Assembly: GCA_035293845.1 (NCBI GenBank)
Contig: DATGMB010000324.1
Coordinates: 1 to 64,000 of the forward strand
DNA from: DATGMB01 sp035293845
Lineage (GTDB): Bacteria > Acidobacteriota > Terriglobia > Bryobacterales > Bryobacteraceae
DNA: 64,000 nucleotides
Reading direction: 5' to 3'
Part shown: positions 24,776-32,380 of the stretch, piece by piece
Layout: every line of letters begins with the position of its first letter
Numbering within the stretch: position 1 is the first letter of the stretch
Notes under the pieces: model-generated
Told to the model about the DNA's origin: nothing
The model's input: the letters and a program-made list of their open reading frames with translations, nothing else
Databases searched by the model: none
Translations under genes and position numbers: made by a program

Positions 24776-25600
24776 GGGGCTGGGCCTCAATGATGACGGC
24801 AGACGCCCTACGCTGCGGGCGGGCGGGGACGCGCGAGGCGGTGGCGGGGAGGACACGCGAGGGCGCGGGGCGGGGATGACGCGCGAGGCGGTGGCAGGGA
24901 GCGCGCGCGAGGCTGCGGCGCCGACGAGCGAGGCTGCGGCGAGAGGACACGGGATGTGGGGATGACGCGCGAGGCGGTGGCGGGGAGGGCGCGCGAGGCT
25001 GCGGCGCCGACGAGCGAGGCTGCGGCGAGAGGACACGGGATGTGGGGATGACGCGCGAGGCGGTGGCAGGGAGCGCGCGCGAGGGCGCGGGCCGATGAGG
25101 AGGCTGCGGCGCGAGGACGCGGGATGCGACCGGGAGGACGCGCGAGGCGGTGGCGGGGAGGGTGCGCGAGGCTGCGGCGAGAGGACACGGGATGTGGGGA
25201 TGACGCGCGAGGCGGTGGCAGGGAGCGCGCGCGAGGGCGCGGGCCGATGAGGAGGCTGCGGCGCGAGGACGCGGGATGCGACCGGGATGACGCCTGAGGC
25301 GGTGGCGGGGAGGGCGCGCGAGGCTGCCGCGCCGGCGCGTGGGGCTGCGGCGCGAGGACGCGGTCCGCGGCAGGATGGACGCGCGGCGGGGAGGACATGC
25401 GCGGCGTGCACGGGATGGCGCGCGAGGTTACGGCGGGGATGACGTGCGCGGTACGAACGGGGCGGGCGCGCGAGGCTGCGGCATGGACGGCGCGCGAGTT
25501 GCGGTGGCCATTACGCGCGAGGCCGCGGTTCGCGCAAACGCCGGCCGCGCGCGATCCGCGCGCCACCCTGGCAGGGAGAGGCGCGCCAGCCCGGCGACCC
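24776..25600. repeat. GC-rich minisatellite with nested repeats
   Basis: About 800 bases are built from variants of GATGACGCGCGAGGCGGTGG, CGCGCGAGGCTGCGGCG and GAGAGGACACGGGATGTGGG. Higher-order copies occur: a block of about 90 bases beginning GATGACGCGC at 25047 recurs at 25199, 152 bases on. The plus strand is strikingly purine-rich. Both strands have long open frames that translate to low-complexity Arg/Pro/Ala/Ser repeats (for example SRALPATASRVIPTSRVLSP on the minus strand). I treat these as by-products, not genes. Confidence 0.85.
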
Positions 25601-25648
25601 GGCCACCCGCCCGGGAGCGCCTCAGCTCCATGCGGCCGGCCCGCGCGG

Positions 25649-26095
25649 TCAACCCCTGGTGTCGCGTGTCGAAGGCGCGGGAGCAGGAGGATCGGGGGCG
25701 GGACCGGGGGTACGGATGGCGCGGCTTTGCGCGCGGGCCGGTGTCGGAACCGAAATGGCGGTCACCAGAGGAATTGCGGCGGCGGCCAGCGCGAGTCTGC
25801 GTGCGGCGCCGCGGCGCGTAATGTCCGCGCCGGTCGCCAGCAGACCGAGCGCTTCCAGCTTTTCGAGCGCCAGCTCGACGACCGCCTCCGCGCCCCCGGC
25901 GAGGCCGAGCTCGCTTTGTACGATCGCCGCCAAGTCGCCCGCCGCCGTCCTGCCGTCGCAGTGCAGCCAGACGATCGCCGCCGGCCGGTTCAACCGGCAC
26001 GCTTTTTGTGACTGACGGTCGAGAACGACGATCTCGCCGTCGACGGTCTCGCAGAGGAGCCCGCGCGTGCGGGCCAGTGGATATTGCCCTTCCAT
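25649..26095 (-). CDS. PqqD-family protein with leader-like C-terminal tail
   Basis: A 148-residue protein. Residues about 1-90 form a PqqD-like (RiPP recognition element) domain: GLLCETVDGEIVVLDRQSQKACRLNRPAAIVWLHCDG, then DLAAIVQSELG and ALEKLEALGLL. It continues with ITRRGAARRLALAAAAIP, LVTAISVPTPARAQS and a Pro-rich tail. That section looks like a Tat-type signal peptide with an AxA cleavage site, placed at the C terminus. The start is uncertain: ATG 26095 fits the domain boundary, while ATG 26152 would overlap the kinase-like gene. It lies 31 bases behind the HPr-kinase-like gene, in the same direction. Confidence 0.75.
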   Translation of the reverse strand: MEGQYPLARTRGLLCETVDGEIVVLDRQSQKACRLNRPAAIVWLHCDGRTAAGDLAAIVQSELGLAGGAEAVVELALEKLEALGLLATGADITRRGAARRLALAAAAIPLVTAISVPTPARAQSRAIRTPGPAPDPPAPAPSTRDTRG

Positions 26096-26126
26096 AGCTT
26101 CGGATTCTAGGCGCGGCTCTGCGGGG

Positions 26127-27038
26127 CTACAAGAGAGGATTCCCACACGCATCGGCGCAATGTGGGTCTGGAGACGCCGGGAACACCGTTTCGGCGGTTT
26201 CGAGCACGGCTCGGGCGGTTTCCGCGGCCTCGCCGCGTTCCCCTTCGACCCCCCAGGCGTGTTCGACAGCTCGCCGGAGCCGCGCCATGGTCATTTCCGG
26301 CCGGCTTCGCGCCATGACGGTGTTCGCGATGAGGACGAGCATGCTGGCGGCTTTTGAAAGCCGCCGCGGCTTCCAGCATGCTCCCGGACGGTGGCGCGCG
26401 GCGACAATCAAGCCTACGCGGAGGCGCTCCGCTCCGTCCGCGCCGGGAATGGCAGCGGCGAAAACCAGCTTCGGATGGCCCTCCGGGCTCCGAATCGAGA
26501 GCGGCTTGGGATAGCTGCGAACGCTTCCGTCCTCGCCGACTACGGCGTATTCGTCGGAGTAGTAATCGGCGCCCAGGCGGATCAGTTCGGCGACCAGCGT
26601 AGTTTTTCCTGCCATCGAGGATCCCGGAATGACGATGGCCCTTCCCCGCCACCCCACCACGCCGGCGTGCACGAACAGGTCGGTGGAGAAACGTGCCACA
26701 CTCGCGTGCAGCTCCGATGCCAGCAATCGGGCGGCGTCCTCCGCGCCCGGGCCGCGCCACAGCACGGCTCCGTTGCGCCGCACGACGTGTTCGCCGGCAC
26801 GGCTGCTGATCGAATAGACCCGGTGGGCCGCGCCCCATGGATCGAGCCGGGCGTGCGGCGGAAGCAGGGGAACGAAGCGGTCCCAGAATTCCGGATCGTT
26901 CGCGCGCACGCCGATCCGGGCTCCCAGGCAATCCATGCAATGCGCAACCGGCCACTCCACGCGAGAAGCAGTGTAGATCGCGGGCGTTTCGGGCAACGTG
27001 CGCGAAAGCTCCATCGCCCGGCGCGGCGGTCCGGGCAT
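26127..27038 (-). CDS. HPr kinase-like protein
   Basis: About 303 residues. The nucleotide-binding part resembles the HPr kinase/phosphorylase fold: FVHAGVVGWRGRAIVIPG, then the P-loop GSSMAGKTT, and ADYYSDEYAVVGEDG, where acidic residues follow the second strand as in HprK. The N-terminal part (SRVEWPVAHCMDCLGARI...) is specific to these associated proteins. Homologues sit in RiPP-type clusters next to PqqD proteins, and some phosphorylate lasso peptides. Three starts are possible (GTG 27062, ATG 27038, ATG 27014). I prefer 27038, with GTGAGG upstream, because 27062 would put an operator-like dyad inside the gene. Confidence 0.75.
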   Translation of the reverse strand: MPGPPRRAMELSRTLPETPAIYTASRVEWPVAHCMDCLGARIGVRANDPEFWDRFVPLLPPHARLDPWGAAHRVYSISSRAGEHVVRRNGAVLWRGPGAEDAARLLASELHASVARFSTDLFVHAGVVGWRGRAIVIPGSSMAGKTTLVAELIRLGADYYSDEYAVVGEDGSVRSYPKPLSIRSPEGHPKLVFAAAIPGADGAERLRVGLIVAARHRPGACWKPRRLSKAASMLVLIANTVMARSRPEMTMARLRRAVEHAWGVEGERGEAAETARAVLETAETVFPASPDPHCADACGNPLL

Positions 27039-27056
27039 CGGATGCTGCCTCACGGT

Positions 27057-27077
27057 GAGCACGATCCTTTCGTGCTC
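27057..27077. promoter_or_regulatory. Inverted repeat between divergent genes
   Basis: Perfect eight-base arms GAGCACGA (27057-27064) and TCGTGCTC (27070-27077) flank TCCTT. The site lies between the kinase-like gene and the divergent nucleotidyltransferase, a position suited to a shared operator. Confidence 0.5.
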
Positions 27078-27105
27078 TGCTAATCATGTGCCGAAACGCG
27101 TGCCG

Positions 27106-28284
27106 ATGCCGCGGGCGAACCCGCCGGAGCGCGAGCTGCTGCTTCGTTCCTGCCGGGCGGCCGGACCGGCCGGTCTTGAGGAACTCCTTGCCGGGCCTCT
27201 GGAATGGCCGTGGGTGCTTTCGCAGGCCGCCGAAAACGCGGTGACGCCCTCGTTGTATCTGGCTCTGCGGGATCGCGGCGGCGTGCCGGAGGCCGTGCGC
27301 GCGGCCCTCCGGGAATCCTTCCTGCGCAACGTGGCGCACGCCCTGCGGCTCGCCAGTCACCTGGTGGAGATCCTCGGCCATCTCCGCGAGTACGGCGTGC
27401 CCGCCCTTGCGTACAAGGGGCCCGCTCTGGCGGCGATGGCTTACGGCAGGGTCGAAATGCGCTGCTTTGCAGATCTCGATCTCCTCGTGCCGCGAGCCGG
27501 ACGCGAGGCCGCCAGGGCTGCGCTCGAAGCTGCGGGTTATCGCCTCGCGGTCTCGCGCGAGAAGGCGGCACGGCTGCTGCGCGAGGGATACCACCTGCCC
27601 TTCGCCGGCCGGGGCGCGGCGCCGCCCATCGAGCTCCATTGGGCGATTACGGCCGCTTACTGGCCGTTCCCGCTCGATCCGGCGCGGCTGTGGAGCGGCG
27701 CGAGCGCGGTCGAAATCCTGGGCTCTCCGGTGCCGACGCTCGATCGCGAGCTCACGGTGCTCGCCCTTTGCGCGCATGGGGCCAAGGAGCGCTGGCCGCG
27801 CCTGGCTCTGGTCCGCGATCTGGCGGCGCTCGCGGCACAGCCGGGCGGCCTCGATTGGGCGTGGATGGCGCGCGAGGCCGCGGCGATGGGCCGCACGCGC
27901 GTGCTGCTGCTGGGGCTGTGGCTGGCGGCATCTTTGCTGCACGCGCCGGTTCCGCCGGCGCTGCTGGCGGAGGCGCGGGCGGATCGCGTGGTGCTCGAAA
28001 CCACGGGCCAGATCGAAGATCACCTCTTCAGCGGCGATCTTCCCTCCGGGTTGGCGTTTCACCGCTACGCATGGCGGGTCTGGAACCGCTGGCCCGACCG
28101 CTTGCGATACCTGCGGCATGCCGCGGCGCCGCTTCCGGCGCGGGCGGCGAACCTGCTGCGCCCGAGCGCAGCCGATGGATCGCTTCCTGCCGGTCTGCCG
28201 TGGGTGTGGCGCCCGCTGCGCGCCGTCTGGCAATGGCGGGCGGAGCCGCGCGAGCTGCTCCGGCGCATCGCTAACAATCTTTAA
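27106..28284 (+). CDS. Nucleotidyltransferase-family protein (NTP_transf_5-like)
   Basis: About 392 residues. The core shows the pattern of the uncharacterised nucleotidyltransferase family PF14907: VPALAYKGPALAAMAYGRVEMRCFADLDLLVPRAG. Its acidic pair DLDLLV is the expected metal site, and IELHWAI follows further on. The C-terminal half is helical. Members accompany PqqD and HPr-kinase-like proteins in lasso-peptide-type and polysaccharide clusters, and are thought to tailor peptides or sugars. The start is uncertain: ATG 27106 or an in-frame GTG at 27088, neither with a strong ribosome binding site. It is divergent from the kinase-like gene. Confidence 0.75.
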   Translation: MPRANPPERELLLRSCRAAGPAGLEELLAGPLEWPWVLSQAAENAVTPSLYLALRDRGGVPEAVRAALRESFLRNVAHALRLASHLVEILGHLREYGVPALAYKGPALAAMAYGRVEMRCFADLDLLVPRAGREAARAALEAAGYRLAVSREKAARLLREGYHLPFAGRGAAPPIELHWAITAAYWPFPLDPARLWSGASAVEILGSPVPTLDRELTVLALCAHGAKERWPRLALVRDLAALAAQPGGLDWAWMAREAAAMGRTRVLLLGLWLAASLLHAPVPPALLAEARADRVVLETTGQIEDHLFSGDLPSGLAFHRYAWRVWNRWPDRLRYLRHAAAPLPARAANLLRPSAADGSLPAGLPWVWRPLRAVWQWRAEPRELLRRIANNL

Positions 28285-28330
28285 CAGTACTGAATCCGCG
28301 CCGGCGATGGGCCGATGCTAACGAAACTGC

Positions 28331-28336
28331 TACAAT
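28331..28336 (+). promoter_or_regulatory. -10 element TACAAT before MFS gene
   Basis: TACAAT lies 34 bases before the GTG start at 28370, in the 85-base gap after the nucleotidyltransferase gene. No -35 was identified. Confidence 0.4.
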
Positions 28337-28369
28337 CGCATCTTTACTCTTCGAGGGCGCCTTCCGCTT

Positions 28370-29575
28370 GTGATTCGCCGGGTCTTTAAAGCTTTTGAAT
28401 ACCGCGATTTCCGCCTCATGTGGATCGGCGCATGCACGTCCACGATCGGCACCTGGATGCAGATCGTGGCGCAGAGCTGGCTGATTTACACGCTCACGAA
28501 TTCCGCCACCATGCTGGCGCTCGACCAGGTGCTCGGCGGGCTGCCGCTGCTGCTGTTTTCGCTGGTGGGCGGAGTGGTGGCGGACCGCATCGACCGGCGT
28601 TACGCGCTGCTTGCCTCGCAGTACGTGCAGATGAGCTCGGCGTTCATTCTGACCGCGCTGGTTGCGACGCACTCCGTGCATGTGTGGCAGATTCTGACGC
28701 TCTCCTTCGTTAACGGCTGCGCGCAGTCGATCGGCGGCCCGGCCTATGCGGCGCTGATTCCCACGCTGGTCGAGAAGGACGATATGCCGAACGCCATCGC
28801 GCTGAATTCGATTCAGTTCAACCTGGCGGTGACGATCGGCCCGGCGCTCGGCGGCGTGGCGCTGCACAACCTCGGGATGTCCTGGTGCTTCGGCCTGAAC
28901 GGGGTTTCCTTCCTGGCGCCGATTATCGCGCTGGGTATGCTGCACACGCGCTTCCTGCCGCAGCCTACGGGGGAGAGCATCCTGGACAGCATGAAGCAGG
29001 GCTTCCGCTTTGTGCGCAAGCAGGGCGCGATGGAGATCCTGATCGTTCTGGCGTTCCTGATGACGTTCCTGGCGGTCCCGGCGCGCACGTTCCTGCCGGT
29101 ATTTGCCAAGCAGATCTTCCACCGCGGGTCGGAGACCTACGCGGCGTTTCTTTCGGTGACGGGCGCGGGTTCGATTCTGGGCGCGCTGGCGGTGGCGGGG
29201 CTGGGGAACGTGGGCAACAAGGGAAAGGTCGCGCTCACGATGCTGGTCTGCCTGGGGGCCTCGATGGCGGGCTTCGCGGTCTCGACCTCGCTGTGGATCA
29301 GCTACGTGGCGCTGTTCCTGTTCGGCGGCGCGCTGATCGCGGTGTTCGCCATGGTGAGCTCGCTCGTGCAGTTGATCGTGACGAACGAGATGCGCGGGCG
29401 CGTGATGAGCGTCTACAATACGGCGTTCCGCGGCGGCATGGGGGTCGGGAACCTCCTGACCGGCTGGCTGGTGCCGCGGTTTACGGCGCCGATCGTTCTG
29501 GGCGTCAACGGGCTGCTGCTGATCGCGGTGGCGCTGTATTTCCTGTTCGTGCAGCGGCGCGTGGCGGAGCTGTAG
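28370..29575 (+). CDS. MFS transporter, EntS-like
   Basis: A 401-residue transporter with twelve predicted helices in the MFS_3 (PF05977) style. It opens with FEYRDFRLMWIGACTSTIGTWM, has the loop 2-3 motif GGVVADRIDRR, and the second-half loop EMRGRVMSVYNTAFRGGMGVG. EntS-type members export siderophores or other small molecules; the substrate here is unknown. A GTG start fits the conserved N terminus. Confidence 0.88.
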   Translation: MIRRVFKAFEYRDFRLMWIGACTSTIGTWMQIVAQSWLIYTLTNSATMLALDQVLGGLPLLLFSLVGGVVADRIDRRYALLASQYVQMSSAFILTALVATHSVHVWQILTLSFVNGCAQSIGGPAYAALIPTLVEKDDMPNAIALNSIQFNLAVTIGPALGGVALHNLGMSWCFGLNGVSFLAPIIALGMLHTRFLPQPTGESILDSMKQGFRFVRKQGAMEILIVLAFLMTFLAVPARTFLPVFAKQIFHRGSETYAAFLSVTGAGSILGALAVAGLGNVGNKGKVALTMLVCLGASMAGFAVSTSLWISYVALFLFGGALIAVFAMVSSLVQLIVTNEMRGRVMSVYNTAFRGGMGVGNLLTGWLVPRFTAPIVLGVNGLLLIAVALYFLFVQRRVAEL

Positions 29576-29587
29576 AGCGGCCCGCCG

Positions 29588-29593
29588 TACAAT
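29588..29593 (+). promoter_or_regulatory. -10-like TACAAT directly before TPR gene
   Basis: TACAAT ends nine bases before the ATG at 29603, so a transcript starting at the usual distance would be nearly leaderless. AGGA also lies between them, so read-through from the MFS gene is equally possible. Confidence 0.35.
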
Positions 29594-29602
29594 AGGAACA
29601 GC

Positions 29603-30280
29603 ATGTCACTCGCTCTTGTGCTTGCCGGTTTTCTGGCGGCGGGCTCCGCGCCATCGCCGCTCGAAGCGGCGCGCGACGCGCAGGATCGCGCGGCGCTCGC
29701 CAAGCTCGCGGGCGAAGCGGCGGCGGCCGCGGGCCGCGCGGGCAACGATGCCGGCGCGCAGCTCGCCGCGGCGCAGGCGTATTCCTACCTGGCGGAAGTC
29801 GATATCGAACTGCAAGACCGCAAACCGGGGCGGCAGGCGGCCGAGCAGGGCATCCCCTTCGCGCTCAAAGCCACGCAGCTCAAGGCGGATTCGGCGGAGG
29901 CCTGGCGCATCCTGGGGACGCTCTATGGGCAGGCCATTACGGACCTGCTGAGCGGGCTCAGCTACGGCGCGAAGGCGAAGGACGCGCTCGCCCGGGCGGT
30001 CAGCCTGGCGCCCAAGTCTTCGGCGGTGTGGACCGCGCACGGCGTCGGCAACTACTACCTGCCGCCGCAGCTCGGCGGCGGGCCGGGGCTCGCGGTGGAC
30101 GATTTCCACAAGGCACTCCAGCTCGATTCGAAGAATGCCGAGGCATGGCTGTGGCTCGGCATCGCGCTGCGCAAAGAGAATAAGGACGCGGAGGCCCGCG
30201 CGGCATTCGCCAAAGCGCTGGCGCTCGACCCGCGGCGCGTGTGGGCGAAGCAGCAGCTCGAAAAGACGCCCGCCAAATGA
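29603..30280 (+). CDS. Secreted TPR-repeat protein
   Basis: A 225-residue protein with a weak signal peptide (MSLALVLAGFLAAGSAPS) and an alpha-helical body. At least three tetratricopeptide-like units are visible: ALKATQLKADSAEAWRILGTLYGQA, ALARAVSLAPKSSAVWTAHG, and KALQLDSKNAEAWLWLGIALRKENKDAEARAAFAKALALDP. It is probably a periplasmic scaffold. Its stop overlaps the next gene's start (ATGA), linking it to the membrane protein downstream. Confidence 0.8.
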   Translation: MSLALVLAGFLAAGSAPSPLEAARDAQDRAALAKLAGEAAAAAGRAGNDAGAQLAAAQAYSYLAEVDIELQDRKPGRQAAEQGIPFALKATQLKADSAEAWRILGTLYGQAITDLLSGLSYGAKAKDALARAVSLAPKSSAVWTAHGVGNYYLPPQLGGGPGLAVDDFHKALQLDSKNAEAWLWLGIALRKENKDAEARAAFAKALALDPRRVWAKQQLEKTPAK

Positions 30281-31896
30281 CGGGGGCCGGAGTTCCGGAG
30301 GCCCGGGCCGCCGGGCGCGGCCGGGGCCTGGCGGTGGCGGCCGCCGCCGTCGCGTTGGCGCTGCTGACGTTTTTTCAATTTCCGGGCCACACCTGGCTGC
30401 AGCAGGACACGCAGATCTACGCGGCCATCCTGGAGCACCGGTACGATCCCGCGGTGCTGGCCAACGATCCGCTGGCGCAGCATCCGCACGTCGCATTCAC
30501 TCTGTACGACGAGATCGCGATCGCGCTGCGGCGCGCGACCGGGCTCGGGTTTCGCGAGGTGCTCGAGGCGCAGCAGATCGCGGCGCGGGCGCTGGGGATT
30601 TGGGGCCTGTGGATGCTGGCGGAGTCGCTCGGACTGGCGCTTTGGCCGGCATTCGCGGCGGCGGCGGTGTGCTCGCTGGGCGCTTCCATCGCAGGTCCGG
30701 CGGTGCTGACGTTCGAATACGAGCCCTCGCCGCGCGCCTTCGCCGTGCCGCTGCTCTTCTGCGCGATGGGTTTAGCGGCCCGCGGGCGGTGGATGGCTGC
30801 ATCGGTTGCCGGGTCGGCGGCATTTCTGTACCATCCGCCCACCACCCTGCCGTTCTGGCCGGTGTTTTTCGCGCTGGCGGCGCGGCGGAGGCAGTGGAGC
30901 GCGCTGGCGCCGCCGGCGGCCGCGGCGGCGCTGCTGCTTGCGGCGGCGCGCATCGAAGGCGACGGCAATGCGCAGTTTTTCGCCGGGCTCGGCGCATTCG
31001 AGGAGCATCTGCAGCGGCTGCGGGCGCCATATGTGTGGGTCTCGATGTGGCCGGCCGCGCGGATTGCGCACGAGATTCTGCTGGCCGGGATCGCGGCGGG
31101 AGCGTGGGCGCGCGTGCGGGCGAAGGCATCGCGGGAGGCGTCGGTTTTGTTGCTGGCTCTCGCGGCGATGGGGTTGGCGAGCATGCCGGTTTCGTGGCTG
31201 CTGCTCGAGCGGATGAAGTGGTCTCTGGTGCCGCAGATCCAGCCGATGCGCGCGCTGCTGTTCGTGGCCCTTGCTGCGCAATTGCTGGCGGCGGTGGCGG
31301 GGCTGCGGGCGCGGGGATGGCTTCCGGCGTTTGCCTGGCTGGCCGTGGCCTTCCTGATTCCGGTGCAGGCGGTGTGGACCGAACCATGGGAGCCGCGGCG
31401 CACGGCGGTGGCGCTGGCGCTCGCGGGCTTGTGCGCGGCGGCGCGGGGTTTCCGCGGCTGGCGGGCGGAACTGGCGCCCATTTTTGCCGCGTTTTTCCTG
31501 TTCCCCACGGCCGGCGGTGTGGCGAATTACCCGAAACTGCATACGCCGGAGCTGGCCCAATTGTCCGCCTGGGCGCGCGCCGCGACGCCGCGGGATTCGG
31601 TATTCCTGTTCGCCGATGCCGGCCGCGGCCTCGCTCCCGGCATCTTTCGCGCGGAAGCGCTGCGCGCGGTCTACGTGGACTGGAAGTCCGGCGGGCAGGT
31701 GAACTATCTCAAGGATTTCGGCGGCGAGTGGTGGTTCCGGTGGCAGCAAACGCTGGCGCGAGGTTTCCGTCCGGACGATTGGCCGCGCTACTCCGGGTTG
31801 GGAATCCGGTATGTGGTATTCGAGACTCCGGCGCCGGGCGTGGTGGGGACTCCTGTGTTCACGAACTCCCGCTATTTGGTCTATCGCGTGCAATAA
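30277..31896 (+). CDS. Polytopic membrane protein, GT-C-like
   Basis: A 539-residue protein with about ten to eleven hydrophobic helices and a C-terminal soluble domain. An early periplasmic loop reads HTWLQQDTQIYAAILEHRYDPAVLANDPL, typical of GT-C-like membrane proteins (acidic residue in loop 1). The C-terminal part has DSVFLFADAGRGLAPGIFR...VDWKSGGQVNYLKDF. The exact family is not assigned and catalysis is unproven. ATG 30277 overlaps the TPR gene stop; an upstream start at 30241 is unlikely. Confidence 0.7.
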   Translation: MTGAGVPEARAAGRGRGLAVAAAAVALALLTFFQFPGHTWLQQDTQIYAAILEHRYDPAVLANDPLAQHPHVAFTLYDEIAIALRRATGLGFREVLEAQQIAARALGIWGLWMLAESLGLALWPAFAAAAVCSLGASIAGPAVLTFEYEPSPRAFAVPLLFCAMGLAARGRWMAASVAGSAAFLYHPPTTLPFWPVFFALAARRRQWSALAPPAAAAALLLAAARIEGDGNAQFFAGLGAFEEHLQRLRAPYVWVSMWPAARIAHEILLAGIAAGAWARVRAKASREASVLLLALAAMGLASMPVSWLLLERMKWSLVPQIQPMRALLFVALAAQLLAAVAGLRARGWLPAFAWLAVAFLIPVQAVWTEPWEPRRTAVALALAGLCAAARGFRGWRAELAPIFAAFFLFPTAGGVANYPKLHTPELAQLSAWARAATPRDSVFLFADAGRGLAPGIFRAEALRAVYVDWKSGGQVNYLKDFGGEWWFRWQQTLARGFRPDDWPRYSGLGIRYVVFETPAPGVVGTPVFTNSRYLVYRVQ

Positions 31897-31903
31897 CCAT
31901 GGC

Positions 31904-32374
31904 ATGCAGGACTACACGGCCCTCAAAGACGTCATTGGAATCTGCCGTTCGACCGAGCAGGGCTTCCGGGGCGCCGCCAATGCGGTGAAGACGCCGGCGC
32001 TGCGCCAGCTCTTCGAAGAGTTTTCCGAGCAGCGCGGGCGATTCGCCAGCGAACTGCTGCAGGCCGGCCGGAAGCTGGGCCTGTATCTGGACGATCCGGC
32101 GGGCGTCGGCGGTGTACTGCACAGCGTCTGGATGGAGATGAAAGCCGCTCTCAGCGACCATAGCGAGCACCAGATTCTGGACGATACTTCGCGCACCGAG
32201 GAGAATACGCTGAAGACGTATCGCCAGGCACTGCAGATGAGCCTGAACGAGGAGGTGCGCACCGTGCTCGAACGGCAGGCCGGCGAGATCGAAGCGACCG
32301 ATACGCGGATCCGCGCGCTCTGCGAGGCGACGGCGGCGGAGAGCGGCGAGGAACGCACGCGGCGGGCGTATTGA
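31904..32374 (+). CDS. PA2169/DUF2383-type four-helix protein
   Basis: A 156-residue all-helical protein. The sequence YTALKDVIGICRSTEQGFRGAANAVKTPALRQLFEEFSEQRGRFASEL... matches the ferritin-like DUF2383 family, with Glu/His residues spaced along the helices, including ALSDHSEHQILDDTSRTEENTLKTYRQAL. Function is unknown, often stress-related. ATG 31904 is chosen over the frame's earlier start at 31811, which lies inside the preceding gene. Confidence 0.82.
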   Translation: MQDYTALKDVIGICRSTEQGFRGAANAVKTPALRQLFEEFSEQRGRFASELLQAGRKLGLYLDDPAGVGGVLHSVWMEMKAALSDHSEHQILDDTSRTEENTLKTYRQALQMSLNEEVRTVLERQAGEIEATDTRIRALCEATAAESGEERTRRAY

Positions 32375-32380
32375 ATTGCG

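Noticed and set aside
24698..25566. Long Pro/Arg/Ser/Ala-rich minus-strand frames across the minisatellite
   Set aside because: They follow from repeat units and base composition; two frames are open at once, and there is no start signal or family resemblance.
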